The position numbers and the translations under genes are program-made. Shown here piece after piece: positions 27,718 to 35,573 of a DNA stretch of 64,000 bases. A model generated the notes under the pieces. The model saw nothing but the letters and a program-made list of their open reading frames with translations, was not told the origin of the DNA and ran no database searches. The DNA comes from Bog-159 sp049520215 (GTDB lineage Bacteria > Acidobacteriota > Terriglobia > Bryobacterales > Bryobacteraceae): NCBI GenBank assembly GCA_049520215.1, contig JBEKPZ010000001.1:1-64000 (forward strand). The letters run 5' to 3'. Position 1 is the stretch's first letter. Each line of letters starts with the position of its first letter.

Positions 27718-27849
27718 CCCGATGTGAGGATAGCACGGCGGCGTAGCGGATTCGGCTTACCGACCAGCCTTGGGCGTTTGTTTTCTTGGGGGTAGGGTGG
27801 CGCTGGGATGTGTTATCGCTCAGGCAGTCACGGGGCGACCGCGCCACAA

Positions 27850-28587
27850 TTTGAGCTATTGGCTCACCAGGTTGCTCATGAACCGGCGATCTTTGGGCCC
27901 CCGCATGGTACACGATGCAGGATTGGTTGGGATGCTCGCCGCAGTCCGAGATCAGCGCGTAGGTCACGCGGCGCGGGACCGACCATGCTGCCTGGCTTTC
28001 CCCGTACCTCGTAGGACACATAGGCGGCTGGGCCGTCCCGGAATGGCAGCGGGCCGCCGCCCTCGATCCGGTACGCCGCCGCCTCGCCGGACAACTGCTC
28101 GATCGCCGGCAGAACCACACGGTACGGCACCTTATCGTTAAACCAGGCGGCGACGATTTCCGGCGATCCGTAGCGCACCTCCATGGGGAGCCTTCCCTTG
28201 ACGTGCCGCTTGTGCGTCTTCAGCGCGCCGCAAATTCCGGCATAGCCACGCTCAGCCGCTCGATCCACACGCCGCCGAAGATACGCGCCACCAGCAAAAG
28301 GCCGCGGCGGCTTGCGGCGTCAGGAGTCGGAACGCTGGCCGCGCGGCCATGGCCCGTTGGATGAATTCTCGAATTCTGTGGCCCAAGCCAGACGCAGTGG
28401 CTTCGGCCGGCTTGTGCCGCACGATGCCTTCGACGCGGCGACGCAGCTCCGGGGAGGGCGTATATAAAGGTCCAGCGGAGCGCACGCCGCTCAGAAAGCG
28501 GCGCTGATTTTCAACGGCCGCCTGGCAGCCCGCGCAGGCGCGCAGATGTTCCACGAACTCGCCCAGTTCCTCTTCGCACGGCTTCAT
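27850..28587 (-). pseudogene. Decayed anti-sigma factor
   Basis: The first frame from ATG 28587 encodes a zinc-finger anti-sigma head (C4, H14, C18, C21: MKPCEEELGEFVEHLRACAG) and runs to TGA in the expected membrane helix. From about 28310 the next frame continues (ICGALKTHKRHVKGRLPMEV, IVAAWFNDKVPYRVVLPAIE, YVSYEVRGK). A third frame near 27975-27900 supplies the end of the family (VTYALISDCGEHPNQSCIV). At least two frameshifts, and probably a deletion of about 30 codons before the last part. It sits just after a dead sigma gene, as functional pairs do. Confidence 0.7.
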
Positions 28588-28590
28588 AGG

Positions 28591-28951
28591 TTACCTGCCC
28601 CGTTTGCCCAGGCGCGACATCACCGTCCAGGGCGTGCAGATCGTCGCTGGATTTCGCATGCGTAACAGCGTTCTGTTCCTGCTCGCCGTCGATGTCCACG
28701 AATTGCGGGCCGCTGTGTGCGTGCCGCACCTGATTCAACCAGATGTTCCGCATGATGGTGTAGAATCAACTCTTCAAGTTGCTCTCCGGCGTCAGTTGGT
28801 CGAAGGACCGCACGGCGCGCAAATACGTTTCCTGTACCAGATCTTCCGCTTCGGCTTGGTTTTGAGAGAGGCTCATCGCATATCCGTAGCGACCGGTCAG
28901 GTGCGCACGGGCTGCCTGGCCGATAGCGTTGCCCTGTTCAAGCGGGAGCAT
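28591..28951 (-). pseudogene. Decayed ECF sigma factor
   Basis: ATG 28951 opens sigma region 2 (YGYAMSLSQNQAEAEDLVQE, TYLRAVRSFDQLTPESNLK). The frame then hits TGA where the family usually has Trp (consensus G-W-L-F/Y-T-I-M-R), and continues in frame as FYTIMRNIWLNQVRH. After ESSDDLHAL-like sequence most of region 4 is missing; a frame-shifted remnant TVMSRLGKRGR and TAA (28593-28591) mark its end. So there is one stop codon and one internal deletion. It cannot make a working sigma factor. Confidence 0.7.
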
Positions 28952-29084
28952 TTTCCCATCCCCTCAGGCTTCCCAGTACCCGGCCGGCGCATCATTAGTG
29001 ACGATTGGTACGTACTCTACCACTCTCCGGTGGCCGGCCTCCCTGGTCCGCCTCGCGCGGACCAGGGCATAGGCGCGGAGTGGG

Positions 29085-29381
29085 CTACGCCGCAGGCTGG
29101 GGTTGGTAGCGCGCTACACGAATCGTCTTCTCGCGGCTACGCATGCAGGCGATGTCGTAGGAATTCTGCATTCTCATGAGGGTATCCATATCCACCCCGA
29201 ATGCCTTCTCGAAGCGCAGCGCCATTTCGCCAGAGAGATCTGCCTTGGCGTTTAAGAGACTGGAAAGGGTTGGGCGGGATACGCGAAGAACCCTGGCTGC
29301 CTCGGTCACGGAAAGTCCGTAGGCCTCAATAATCTCAGTCCGCAGAAAGCGGCCAGGATGAACGGGGTTTAGCATCCGCAT
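29085..29381 (-). CDS. higA: HigA-type antitoxin
   Basis: Antitoxin of a type II toxin-antitoxin pair and DNA-binding autorepressor. The start at ATG 29381 (MRMLNPVHPGRFLRTEIIEA) matches HigA N-termini and is preceded by GAGGAG overlapping the higB stop; an ATG two codons later is also possible. XRE-type HTH: YGLSVTEAARVLRVSRPTLS, then SLLNAKADLSGEMALRFEKA. A C-terminal W/Y-poor tail ends the 98-residue protein. It lies downstream of its toxin, the usual higBA order, and is translationally close-coupled. Confidence 0.88.
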   Translation of the reverse strand: MRMLNPVHPGRFLRTEIIEAYGLSVTEAARVLRVSRPTLSSLLNAKADLSGEMALRFEKAFGVDMDTLMRMQNSYDIACMRSREKTIRVARYQPQPAA

Positions 29382-29391
29382 GGTTTTCTCC

Positions 29392-29676
29392 TCAATGATA
29401 GTCTTCATAATCGATGTCCAATATCTCGTCGTCCTCGATCCGGAAGGTAAGGCGCCAATTGCGAGTGACATGCAGGCTCCAGACTCCCTTCCGATCTCCG
29501 GCAAGCGGGTGCGCTTTCCAGAGGGGAAAGGTGCGCAGTTTTTCCGGATCCTGCGTGTCCTGCAGAAAAGTCAGCATAGCCCGGAGCTTGTCCACGGCAT
29601 CGGGAGGCAGACCCTTCGCGCTGTCCTCCAGGTAGAGCCGTTTCAGACCCTTGTGGACGAAGTTTCTAATTTTCAC
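29392..29676 (-). CDS. higB: HigB-type toxin (RelE superfamily)
   Basis: Predicted ribosome-dependent mRNA interferase. The 94-residue sequence matches the HigB/plasmid-killer group: MKIRNFVHKGLKRLYLEDSA at the start, VDKLRAMLTFLQDTQ, FPLWKAHPLAGDRKGVWSLH, and the C-terminal strand NWRLTFRIEDDEILDIDYED. The start overlaps nothing upstream. Its stop is 10 nt from the higA start, with higA's RBS over the stop. It lies among pseudogenes and a probable defence module, a typical accessory setting. Confidence 0.9.
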   Translation of the reverse strand: MKIRNFVHKGLKRLYLEDSAKGLPPDAVDKLRAMLTFLQDTQDPEKLRTFPLWKAHPLAGDRKGVWSLHVTRNWRLTFRIEDDEILDIDYEDYH

Positions 29677-29739
29677 CGGTTTATACTGTAGCCCGTTGCC
29701 TTACGCCTGTCAACCGGGCCCTGGCGCCTTTGGCAGCGG

Positions 29740-30045
29740 GGGAGCTTCAGTAGTGGTTCCGGTTCTGGGGGGCAACGCATGGGAATACCCGGTTACCGTG
29801 GAAGGTTATCGGGGCGATGCCGGCCAGGATAAGGATCCATACGTGAATGCGGTGAGTCCGGGTTACTCGCAACCATGGGCATTCCGAGTGGTGGAGGGGC
29901 GCGATTTCGACATGCGCGACACGGCGGGTGTGCATCATGAGGGCTCCCAATTGTGGGGATCGCGTTGGTGGCTTGTGCGGCGGCGTGTGTGCCGGCGTTG
30001 CGGGCTACGCGCATCGATCCGACGACGGCACTACGCTACGAGTGA
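29740..30045 (+). pseudogene. Remnant of an ADOP/MacB-type ABC permease
   Basis: First part (29745-29945) encodes the extracytoplasmic core of an ADOP permease: EYPVTVEGYRGDAGQDKDPY, VNAVSPGY, VVEGRDFDMRDT. After an internal deletion, a different frame gives the C-terminal helix and tail IALVACAAACVPALRATRID-PTTALRYE and TGA at 30043-30045, exactly the usual ADOP ending. Only two fragments of an approximately 800-codon gene remain. The following 230 nt to 30277 hold no recognisable gene. Confidence 0.7.
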
Positions 30046-30277
30046 GCGTGGGGGCAGGACCACCCGTTTGGCACGCCCGCGTAGCGTCGGCGGCATAAGC
30101 GCTTTCCGCCATCGCGACATCCTTGGCTGCAAGTCTCAGAACTTGGAAGCGTTCGCCGGGCGGATCGAGTTGGTCTGCTCGGCTCGTCGGTGCGTATCTC
30201 CGCGGAGAATTCTCAGCAGGCCCATGGGCTGGTGGTTGGTTGCGGTGCGCGATTGTATGATGGTTCAGGAATCTGAA

Positions 30278-31390
30278 ATGTCCCCAAACGCGCTCGACTG
30301 CATTACCATCCAGGGATTCAAGAGCATAGCCTCAGTGGAACTGGAACTCGGGCCGATTAACGTGGTGATCGGTCCGAACGGTTCAGGGAAGTCGAATTTT
30401 ATCGGATTCTTTGCGTTTTTACATGCCATCCGAGAGGGCCGGCTCAGGGAGTATGTGGGGGCAGCCGGCGGCGCTGAGAGGGTGCTTCACTTCGGCTCAA
30501 AAACCACGAACGAAGTATTCGTGCATGTCTCCTTCGCCAACAAAACTTGTCAGTACAAACTTGGCCTCCGTCCGAGCGGGGATGACGGCCTCTTCCCGTC
30601 GGGCGAGATCGTTTACCCGAGTGATGGCGGCGAAGGGGGCGAGGGTCTTGCGGAATGGCAACTAGGCCGCGAGGCCGGCATTAGCAACGGCCGCTCCGAA
30701 CGCTTCCCGATGGCTGCCAAGTGCGTGCGCCACTATCTTGGAAGCTGGCGGCCCTACCACCTGCACGACACCAGCGCGTCATCGCCAATGCGCAAGACCG
30801 CAAAGGTGGATGACAACGAATTCCTGCGGGCGGACGGGTCGAACCTGGCTTCGTTCCTTTATTTCCTCAGGGAAAAGCACATCGACTCGTACAGTCTGAT
30901 TCAACGTGCCGTGCAGCGGGTGACGCCATTCTTCGACGATTTCCGGCTGCAACCGCTGCGGCTCAAACCGGACGACATCAAGCTGGAATGGCGTCACAAG
31001 AGTTCGGACCAATATTTCGATGCCTCGTCGCTCTCGGACGGCACGCTCCGCTTCATTGCATTGACGACACTGTTCCTTCAGCCCGAGCAGTACCGCCCTT
31101 CGGTGATTCTGGTGGATGAGCCCGAGCTAGGGCTGCACCCATTCGCTATCGAGATGCTGGCTTCCTTGATTCGGCAAGCCTCGGTAAATACGCAGGTGAT
31201 CGTGGCGACGCAGTCGTCTTTGCTGCTGGACCACTTCGCCCCGGAGGACGTTCTGGTTGCGAACCGGGTTGAAGGAGGCACTCAACTCACTCGTTTGAAG
31301 TCAGAGCAGTTAGCCGCATGGCTCGAAGACTACAGCCTTGGCCAACTCTGGGAAAAGAACGAATTCGGGGGGAGGCCGGTTCCGGACTGA
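30278..31390 (+). CDS. AAA/ABC-type ATPase (AAA_21), probable defence ATPase
   Basis: Soluble ATPase of the OLD/RecF-like group. Start at ATG 30278 with AGGA 8 nt upstream; ATGs at 30257 and 30260 are alternatives. Residues 10-40 give FKSIASVELELGPINVV and Walker A GPNGSGKS. The signature-like SLSDGTLRFIAL, Walker B VILVDEPELGLHP and H-loop region VIVATQSSLLLDHF lie between about residues 245 and 325. Length 370. Next gene, 3 nt downstream, is a DUF4276 protein; this pairing is recurrent and resembles ATPase plus TOPRIM-like effector systems. Function in phage defence is an inference. Confidence 0.82.
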   Translation: MSPNALDCITIQGFKSIASVELELGPINVVIGPNGSGKSNFIGFFAFLHAIREGRLREYVGAAGGAERVLHFGSKTTNEVFVHVSFANKTCQYKLGLRPSGDDGLFPSGEIVYPSDGGEGGEGLAEWQLGREAGISNGRSERFPMAAKCVRHYLGSWRPYHLHDTSASSPMRKTAKVDDNEFLRADGSNLASFLYFLREKHIDSYSLIQRAVQRVTPFFDDFRLQPLRLKPDDIKLEWRHKSSDQYFDASSLSDGTLRFIALTTLFLQPEQYRPSVILVDEPELGLHPFAIEMLASLIRQASVNTQVIVATQSSLLLDHFAPEDVLVANRVEGGTQLTRLKSEQLAAWLEDYSLGQLWEKNEFGGRPVPD

Positions 31391-31393
31391 GCG

Positions 31394-32080
31394 ATGCCGC
31401 GCCTGCTTATCCATGTCGAGGGCCAGACGGAAGAGGGCTTCGTCAACGAGGTGCTGCGCGATCACCTGGTGGCGAAGGGCTACCACGCCGTCGAAGCGCG
31501 GACGTTGGGCAATGCGCGACTTCGGCAACGACGCGGCGGAATTCGCGCGTGGTCCGCGGTCAAGATGGACATCGCTCGGCACCTCAAGCAGGACCCGGGC
31601 TGTGTTGCGACCACCCTAGTCGATTACTACGGTCTGCCGCAGGCGGAAGGCAGGGCGTGGCCTGGGCGCGCAAAGGCCGCGACTTTGCCGGCGGCAGAGA
31701 AGGCGCGGTGCGTGGAGGACGCTGTCCTGGCCGATCTGACCGCCGCGATGGGCAGCCGGTTCGACGCCAGGCGATTCATCCCGTTCGTGGTGATGCATGA
31801 ATTCGAAGGGCTGCTGTTCAGCGACTGTGCCGCCTTCAGCCGCGGCATTGGCCGGCCCGATTTGGAGTCCGGTTTTCAGGAGATCCGGGACCAGTTCTCC
31901 ACGCCGGAAGACATCGACGATTCGCCGGTTACAGCGCCCTCGAAGCGTGTGGAGGCTCTTGTGCCTGGGTACGAGAAGCCGCTGCTTGGAGCGCTCGCCA
32001 TACTGGAAATCGGGCTGGCCCGTATCCGGGCCGAGTGTCCCCATTTCCATGGCTGGCTGACACGGCTTGAGGCCCGCTAA
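31394..32080 (+). CDS. DUF4276 protein, TOPRIM-like partner of the ATPase
   Basis: About 228-residue DUF4276 member. The N-terminus LLIHVEGQTEEGFVNEVLRD resembles the first acidic motif (VEGxTE) of OLD-type TOPRIM nucleases. Further acidic positions lie in TTLVDYYGLP and in FVVMHEFEGLLFSD, which is highly conserved in the family. C-terminal ILEIGLARIRAECPHFHGWL is also typical. It overlaps the following gene by one base and follows the ATPase by 3 nt, so the two are surely one operon. Nuclease activity is proposed from the motif, not shown. Confidence 0.8.
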   Translation: MPRLLIHVEGQTEEGFVNEVLRDHLVAKGYHAVEARTLGNARLRQRRGGIRAWSAVKMDIARHLKQDPGCVATTLVDYYGLPQAEGRAWPGRAKAATLPAAEKARCVEDAVLADLTAAMGSRFDARRFIPFVVMHEFEGLLFSDCAAFSRGIGRPDLESGFQEIRDQFSTPEDIDDSPVTAPSKRVEALVPGYEKPLLGALAILEIGLARIRAECPHFHGWLTRLEAR

Positions 32081-32996
32081 TGGCGCCACTCGGGTTAGTC
32101 ATGGAACAACTCGCCACCAGGGAAAACTTCGATGAGCGCGCCGACCTGGCGGCGAACCCCGATGTCGCGGCGGCCGTACAACGCGGCGATTTGGCATCTG
32201 GGCGCAGGCACTTTCAAGTGTACAGCTATAAAGAAGGGCGCCGGCTGCGCATGTCCGCCGGCGGGTCTTTCGCAGCCGCAAAGAAGAACAAGCTCGCGCG
32301 CGTGCGGCCGTTGCTGCGCAGCGATATGCCATACGCCGACGGCCACGGCTGCCTGGACTTTCTGACGCCCGAGCTTCGCGAGCGGTTCGCGATTATCGAC
32401 AGCGAGGCGGTCTCGGTCAATGAGTATGACGGCTACGCCCTGGCGCTCATCGAAAAGCACCGCGATGGATTGATCCTCGACTGCGGCGCCGGGCAGCGTC
32501 CGGTCTATTACCAGAACGTGGCGACAACTCATTCGACGCAGTGCTTTCGCTCGCGGTGCTCGAGCACGTCAAAGATCCGTTCGCTTGCGCTCGAGAAATC
32601 GTCCGCGTCCTGAAGCCTGGCGGCGACCTGATGTGCTGCGTCCCATTTCTGCAACCGATGGACGGCTATCCGAACCACTACTACAACATGACGGAGCAGG
32701 GTCTTAAGAATCTGTTCCCGCAAGTCCAGGTCGACCGGCATGAAGTGTATGGCAGCGTGCTCCCGATCTGGTCGTTGACCTGGATCGTCAGGAGCTGGGC
32801 GGAGGGGTTGACAGGGCGTGCCAAGCAGGAATTCCTGGATCTTAAGGTGTCGGAGCTTTTGGATTCGGGCGACAAGTACCTGGGCCGCTCCTTTGTAACG
32901 GAACTATCGTCAAAGAAGAATTTTGAGTTGGCGAGTGCGACCGTCCTGTTCGGCCACAAAGCGGATCAGCCTGCGGCGGGCGATTCCAAGAGTTAG
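32080..32996 (+). pseudogene. SAM-dependent methyltransferase broken by a deletion
   Basis: The first frame (32080-32613) has an N-terminal repeat-like segment (NPDVAAAVQRGDLASGRRHF) and, near the end, methyltransferase motif I (LILDCGAGQRPVYYQNV), then turns to nonsense. A second frame picks up at about 32525 with DNSFDAVLSLAVLEHVKDPF (motif IV and V) and REIVRVLKPGGDLMC, and ends at 32996. The segment of about 20-25 codons expected between YYQNV and DNSFDAV, including the acidic loop that binds AdoMet, is absent. A frame-changing deletion near 32520 therefore inactivates it. The second half could be translated from ATG 32541 but would lack cofactor binding. Confidence 0.75.
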
Positions 32997-33025
32997 AAAG
33001 CCGGGAACTCTAGGGCACCCGGGAG

Positions 33026-33105
33026 GTGGCGCAGACGATCGTAGTTTGTCGTCTGCGCACCGTGCTCGAACTCGGCAGGCCACAAAAAACGATGGCCTGC
33101 CCCAC
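33026..33105. repeat. Long-arm double-hairpin element
   Basis: Stem 1 GGTGGCGCAGACGA/TCGTCTGCGCACC, stem 2 GGCAGGCCA/TGGCCTGCC around CAAAAAACGA, then CCAC. Larger loops than the short type but the same order of parts; 42843-42924 is the same subtype. Confidence 0.7.
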
Positions 33106-33150
33106 AGCTAACTAACGAATCTGCTGTACAGTTATTTCTTGGACACTGCT

Positions 33151-35235
33151 CTAGGCCGCGCTGGCGCACTCAGCATCGCTCTCTACGGCAAACGTCCGGA
33201 TCAACTTGCGCTGATAGGTCATTTGCAGGGCGCGTGTAGCCACGTCCCAGGCGGTCAGGCTTCCTAACGGCGTACACTTCGCCGCGAATTGGCGCAAGAC
33301 ATCGTCCACCGTCGAATTGCCGTCGCATAACTCGAGGAACTCGGCGGTGAGCGGCGATATGGCGATCACCTCGATTTCGTCCTCGGAAACCCGGCGGGTG
33401 GCCGTGATCGCCGGGCGGTGGATCGACTCGTCCGGCGGTTGGCGCTCGCGAAGCAATTCCACGACGCGGGTTGCGTCGGAATCGAGGTGCAGGACGTAGA
33501 CATGCGGATTCAGTCCCAGCCGCATATCGCTCTCGAGAACTTTCAGAGTGGCCGGAGGAGCCTCGCCGGTTTCCTCGCGCAGGACTCGCAGGAGGGCTTC
33601 CTCGAACTCCAGGAGAACGGCTTCGAACTCGCCGCGCGCCTGCTCCGGGCGGCTGCGCAGAAACCGGACGAAATCGCGGTCGAAATCCCACGTCGCGTAG
33701 TACCGGCGCATTTCGCAGCCGCGCCGGTGCGCAACCAGGTCCCTGCTCCAGGCGCGCCATTCGTCAAAGAGGGTCAACAAGTCTCCGCAGCGATCCTGCC
33801 AGGCCACCAGCATCCAGCGAAAACGGCAGGTCGTGCGGAGGATGAATTCGCGGAGTTCCTGCAAGTAGCGCCGGTCCAGATGCGGGGTCGGAATGGCGTA
33901 GAAATTCGGGAAGACCTCAGGATAAGCGCTAATCAACTGGCGCTCCGCGTCGCCTTGCACCCAGCCGGAATGGGACATATCCGTGTAGATATCCTCGAGC
34001 ACCAGCCGGTCGCGGTATTTCGACTCCAGCGGCGTCCCCGCCAGCGGCGCCAGCAGATGGAGCTGGGTGACCGTCTCCGGTTCGCGCAGGGCTTCGGCAA
34101 GGAATCCGACAGTGGCCCTGACGTCGTCTATGGTTTCCTCCGGAAAGCCCATGATCGTGGAAACGGTGGTGCGCATCCCATGGCGCGTGGTGAGTACGGT
34201 GTTGGTGCGAGCCTCGTCCAGATCGAGGCGTTTATCGATGATCTTCTGTATCCGCGGCGATCCGGACTCGATGCCGAAAAAGATGGAGCAGCAACCGGCG
34301 CGCGCCATGAGATCGATCAACTCCGGATCCACGCAGTCGGTGCGGGCGCTGCAACCCCAGCGATAACCGCGGCCGCTCTCGATCATGGCCTCGCAGAATG
34401 CCACTACGCGGCGGCGGTCGACGGTGAACATGTCGTGCATCAGGTCGAAATACTCGGGCGCATAGCGGGCTGCCAGGATATCCATCTGTTCGATCAATTT
34501 GGCGGGAGACTTCAGGCGGAAACTGCGGCGGAAGAAATCGTTGGTGGAGCAGAAGGTGCAGCCGAACGGGCATCCTCTTCCCAGTTCCAGCGGCAGGCCG
34601 CGGGTGGGACAGACCCCCGGATAGAGGTGAAAAGCCGGGAGCGGCAGGGAATCCAGATCGGCGGGCATGGGCGCGTCGGGATTGCGGCGGGCCTCTCCGG
34701 CGCTGCGATACGTGATCCCGGGCACTGTCTCCGGCGAAAGGCCGCCGGCCAGCCGCATGGCAAACTCCGGGAGGCTGCGATCCGCCTCGCCGCGCAGGAT
34801 GAAATCCACGAACGGAAAATGCCGCAGGGTGGGCAGATCCACCACGGAAGCCTGCGGGCCGCCGAAGAGAGTCACGGCATGCGGGCGCAGTTCTTTCAAG
34901 CGCTGGGCGGTCTGGAGGGTAACGGGGTAGCTGTTGCAGATGGTCGAAAAGCCGAACAAATCCGCATCCAGCGACGCCAGCCGCTCGGCGGCATAGTGGC
35001 TAAAGGAAGACTGGCGCCGGCGCGCGCAGTGAATGTACTCGACGTACCACGCATTGGAATCGACAATGAGCGGCACAATCCCGATTTCTTCCAGGACTGC
35101 CGCGAGCGCCAAGACGCCGAGCGGTACGTCGGCGGACGTCTCGCGAACGCCCTCGTTCTCGAACTGTACCGGATCTTCGAAATCCGTAGCGGTTGGTATG
35201 CTGACCAGGCAAACCTTCAGAGAAGCCTGGGTCAT
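33151..35235 (-). CDS. B12-binding-type radical SAM protein with C-terminal PqqD-like domain
   Basis: Predicted radical SAM enzyme of the cobalamin-binding-fold subgroup. Residues 5-150 form the B12-binding-like Rossmann fold (PLGVLALAAVLEEIGI, FGFSTICNSYPVTLQTA, LFGGPQASV). The [4Fe-4S] cysteines are C222, C226, C229 in GRGCPFGCTFCSTN, followed by FFGIESGSPRIQKII. From about residue 618 the sequence IEVIAISPLTAEFLELCDGN, TVDDVLRQF is PqqD-like, the fold used as a RiPP recognition element. A 63-residue peptide gene ends over its start (ATGA-like overlap, 35232-35235). So a peptide-modifying role is plausible. Bound substrate and reaction type (methylation, thioether, other) cannot be told from sequence. 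Confidence 0.82.
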   Translation of the reverse strand: MTQASLKVCLVSIPTATDFEDPVQFENEGVRETSADVPLGVLALAAVLEEIGIVPLIVDSNAWYVEYIHCARRRQSSFSHYAAERLASLDADLFGFSTICNSYPVTLQTAQRLKELRPHAVTLFGGPQASVVDLPTLRHFPFVDFILRGEADRSLPEFAMRLAGGLSPETVPGITYRSAGEARRNPDAPMPADLDSLPLPAFHLYPGVCPTRGLPLELGRGCPFGCTFCSTNDFFRRSFRLKSPAKLIEQMDILAARYAPEYFDLMHDMFTVDRRRVVAFCEAMIESGRGYRWGCSARTDCVDPELIDLMARAGCCSIFFGIESGSPRIQKIIDKRLDLDEARTNTVLTTRHGMRTTVSTIMGFPEETIDDVRATVGFLAEALREPETVTQLHLLAPLAGTPLESKYRDRLVLEDIYTDMSHSGWVQGDAERQLISAYPEVFPNFYAIPTPHLDRRYLQELREFILRTTCRFRWMLVAWQDRCGDLLTLFDEWRAWSRDLVAHRRGCEMRRYYATWDFDRDFVRFLRSRPEQARGEFEAVLLEFEEALLRVLREETGEAPPATLKVLESDMRLGLNPHVYVLHLDSDATRVVELLRERQPPDESIHRPAITATRRVSEDEIEVIAISPLTAEFLELCDGNSTVDDVLRQFAAKCTPLGSLTAWDVATRALQMTYQRKLIRTFAVESDAECASAA

Positions 35236-35423
35236 TTCCGCGGGGCGCGGGGCGCGTTGGGCTTTTCGCAGATCACATTGTCCTTAAGGCTCAGACGCAG
35301 AGCGCTTACCGCCATTTTCAAGGTCTTGGAGATGAGGTCCGCCTCTTCCGGTGTCAGGTCCCGTTGGAGTTGGAAGCTGATTCCGTATTTCTTGCCTTCC
35401 TTGCAGGGATCGTCAGTTGCCAT
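35232..35423 (-). CDS. Small protein, candidate peptide substrate of the radical SAM enzyme
   Basis: 63 residues from ATG 35423, with AGGAG (35437-35433) 9 nt upstream; the longer open frame above lacks such a site. The N-terminus is acidic with one Cys (MATDDPCKEGKKYGISFQLQ), the middle is an amphipathic helix (LTPEEADLISKTLKMAVSAL), and the tail NVICEKPNAPRAPRK is basic and Pro-rich with a second Cys. It overlaps the radical SAM gene by 4 nt, implying coupled translation. It might be a RiPP precursor, a scaffold, or a regulator; the absence of a clear cleavage motif leaves this open. Confidence 0.55.
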   Translation of the reverse strand: MATDDPCKEGKKYGISFQLQRDLTPEEADLISKTLKMAVSALRLSLKDNVICEKPNAPRAPRK

Positions 35424-35525
35424 ATGGCGCGACTCCTTTCGTTCTAGCAACTGTACCGCAAAACGGGCAGTCCGGGTAAGTTTATTTGTGGTGTGCGACA
35501 GAAAAGAGCCGCGCTCGCACTTGAT

Positions 35526-35570
35526 GGCGGTGGTATTCAACCGCCGCGCAGGCTGCCAGCCGGCCCCACA
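35526..35570 (+). repeat. Degenerate double-hairpin element
   Basis: Stem 1 GGCGGT/ACCGCC around GGTATTCA, spacer GCGCA, stem 2 GGCT/AGCC, tail GGCCCCAC. It lies just downstream of the kinase stop at 35574 on the other strand. Confidence 0.55.
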
Positions 35571-35573
35571 TGT

